Shown piece after piece: positions 62,722-64,000 of a stretch of DNA of 64,000 bases. The stretch is from Caryophanales bacterium UBA6865 (GTDB taxonomy: Bacteria; Bacillota_I; Bacilli_A; RFN20; CAG-826): assembly GCA_002449265.1 (NCBI GenBank), contig DKCV01000010.1, positions 1 through 64,000 on the forward strand. Direction: 5' to 3'. The notes under the pieces are model-generated. The model saw only the letters and a list, made by a program, of their open reading frames with translations. It searched no databases and was not told where the DNA came from. A program made the position numbers and the translations under genes. Numbering within the stretch: position 1 is the first letter of the stretch; each line of letters begins with the position of its first letter.

Positions 62722-64000
62722 ATGAAAAGAAAAGTTTTGTTGACCTGTGCAATGGCCACATTAGTGCTAGGCGGCTTAGCAGGATGCGATTCGAATACGA
62801 GCGAACCACAACCAAATGATACGGCTGGGAATGTCACTTGCCTTACAACAGTTGAGTCAACGGAAAACGGATCGCTAATCAAGAAAAGCGACGCGGATGG
62901 CAAAGTCACTTTAGAAGTTAATCCAGACAAAGGATACAAACTTGTTGATGTGATTATTGATAACGTGGCTAAGGGTTCGGATTACGTTACTAAAAACATT
63001 AAAGGCAAAGAATTAACGATTAATGTGGACGCAACGTCTAACCATACGATTAAAGGCCTGTTTGCTCTTGAAGCGTTACCTACTTTTGCTTATGGAAATG
63101 GCACGGAAACCAATCCTTTCAAAGTTTTAACCTTCGAGGACTTCGGAAAACTTGGCTTTACTTATAAAGCGGAACAAACGTTCTATTTCGAGCAAGAGAA
63201 TGATATTCAATTCAATTTGACTGATGATTCTTATGAGCCAGTTCTCTTTAAAGGCATTTATAACGGAAATGGGAAGAAAATCACATTAACTAAAGAGGAA
63301 GGCGTTAACGCGTTCACCGCGTCTTTATTTACTGTAGCGGGTGACGCGACGATTGAAAACCTCGTTACCGTGTCTAGTGAAAATTGTTTGCTTTCTATCG
63401 CTGATGACCAATGGTATCACGTCGATAGTGAATCTGAACTCGTCGATCGAACTGTAACGCTAAAAAAGATTAATTGCTTTGGACCAGATGACGCGACGAT
63501 TCAAATCGATGAATCGAATGTGGCTTTCCTATATAACGGTCATATTGCTTATAAAAAATTCAACCTTGCAATTGAAGATTGCCATATCAAAGCAGATGTT
63601 TCTAATAGCGCGACCTGCACGGGTGCCTTTATCGGAGGTATCTATCCAGGAACCTTCAGTGCAGGCGACGATGACGCTTATCTAGTTTCCATTAAGAATT
63701 CTAGTTTTACTGGGACGATTCGTTCGAAGAGCCAAGCTGGTTTAATCGTTGGTAATAGCTACGGAATCGATACGTATTTGAATAAAAAGACGGAAGATGG
63801 TAAAGGGTATACGAATACGCTTGATACAAAAAATGAGGACTACTTCAAAAAACATTTCTTGCTTGATAATGTCACTTTAAATGGCGAAATCGGTGCCTTT
63901 GATAATACTGGCCGCGCTGTTCTTGGATTAGATGGGAAGTTGTTCTTAAAAGACGTGAACGATTATTACAATAATCAAATTACTCTCGGAACAAATAAGC
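62722..64000 (+). CDS. Lipoprotein with InlB-like repeat and beta-helix-type domain (3' partial)
   Basis: Open to the window end (426 codons seen). Signal peptide with lipobox LAGC (Cys22). A short linker, then a ~65-residue repeat of the bacterial InlB-B type (VTLEVNPDKGYKLVDVIIDN), then a long region opening with GNGTETNPFKVLTFEDF, which resembles GLUG/right-handed beta-helix cell-surface domains (repeated IENL, LKKINCF, LDNVTL rungs). It is likely a surface protein binding polysaccharide or host material. The ATG at 62722 has AGGAGGG. The C-terminus is not in this window. Confidence 0.75.
   Translation, partial: MKRKVLLTCAMATLVLGGLAGCDSNTSEPQPNDTAGNVTCLTTVESTENGSLIKKSDADGKVTLEVNPDKGYKLVDVIIDNVAKGSDYVTKNIKGKELTINVDATSNHTIKGLFALEALPTFAYGNGTETNPFKVLTFEDFGKLGFTYKAEQTFYFEQENDIQFNLTDDSYEPVLFKGIYNGNGKKITLTKEEGVNAFTASLFTVAGDATIENLVTVSSENCLLSIADDQWYHVDSESELVDRTVTLKKINCFGPDDATIQIDESNVAFLYNGHIAYKKFNLAIEDCHIKADVSNSATCTGAFIGGIYPGTFSAGDDDAYLVSIKNSSFTGTIRSKSQAGLIVGNSYGIDTYLNKKTEDGKGYTNTLDTKNEDYFKKHFLLDNVTLNGEIGAFDNTGRAVLGLDGKLFLKDVNDYYNNQITLGTNK

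Overview
The window is a moderately A+T-rich bacterial chromosome segment, most likely from an uncultured gut- or rumen-associated member of the Bacilli (Erysipelotrichales/RF39/RFN20-like). Supporting points are the Firmicutes order rpsF-ssb-rpsR followed by gdpP-rplI-dnaB-walJ-rlmH, purine-rich Shine-Dalgarno sites, Gram-positive lipoproteins, a perfect CIRCE operator, type III glutamine synthetase, a bile-salt-hydrolase-type enzyme and a membrane-anchored GH3 beta-glucosidase. TGA is used as a stop and Trp is encoded by TGG, so the Mycoplasma code does not apply. The assignment is inference; no rRNA or tRNA gene is visible.

Layout. 0-6.2 kb: tail of a GH3 enzyme, a LytTR/GHKL two-component pair, an SIS-domain isomerase, a PatB/MalY-type aminotransferase overlapping a DUF3737 gene, and an unknown membrane protein. 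6.3-17.2 kb: housekeeping block (lysS; DUF2130, a small membrane protein and a PI-PLC-like exported protein on the minus strand; rpsF-ssb-rpsR behind a probable S6:S18 leader; gdpP-rplI-dnaB-walJ-rlmH). 17.2-26.6 kb: HAD phosphatase, unknown genes, a cysteine desulfurase/TtcA-like sulfur-relay pair, glnN, iron alcohol dehydrogenase, choloylglycine hydrolase.

26.6-33.4 kb is accessory DNA: an AlbA_2/HATPase regulator behind four helically phased 12-bp repeats, a MazG-like/DUF2075 nuclease-helicase pair, then a 17-bp inverted repeat directly abutting a decapitated feoB copy with its small downstream membrane gene, an FMN reductase and a pRiA4b ORF-3-like gene. 33.5-45.6 kb holds two complete BMP/nucleoside-type ABC transporter operons in mirror-image orientation around a 0.9 kb A+T-rich control region; the second ends with a chloramphenicol-acetyltransferase-fold gene.

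45.7-49.3 kb is a metal block (CopZ-like protein, two FeoA, FeoB, Cys-rich FeoB partner) behind tandem dyads of DtxR type. 49.5-57.1 kb combines a 966-residue Fe-S flavoprotein overlapping hypA, a GNAT enzyme, mutY, a membrane protein with DUF1508 repeats, and hypB, with no hydrogenase in view. 57.2-64 kb has CIRCE-clpB (no N-domain), a strong candidate type I toxin-antitoxin locus (28-residue hydrophobic peptide with convergent antisense promoter and terminator), an FtsX-like protein, a probably leaderless esterase gene, and a lipoprotein cut by the window edge.

The most interesting items are the candidate type I toxin locus (59.69-59.88 kb), the nuclease-helicase cassette joined to a truncated feo operon, the mirror-image transporter operons, the orphan hypA/hypB context, and a recurring promoter style in which TATAAT lies 6-11 nt before an ATG that lacks a Shine-Dalgarno sequence.
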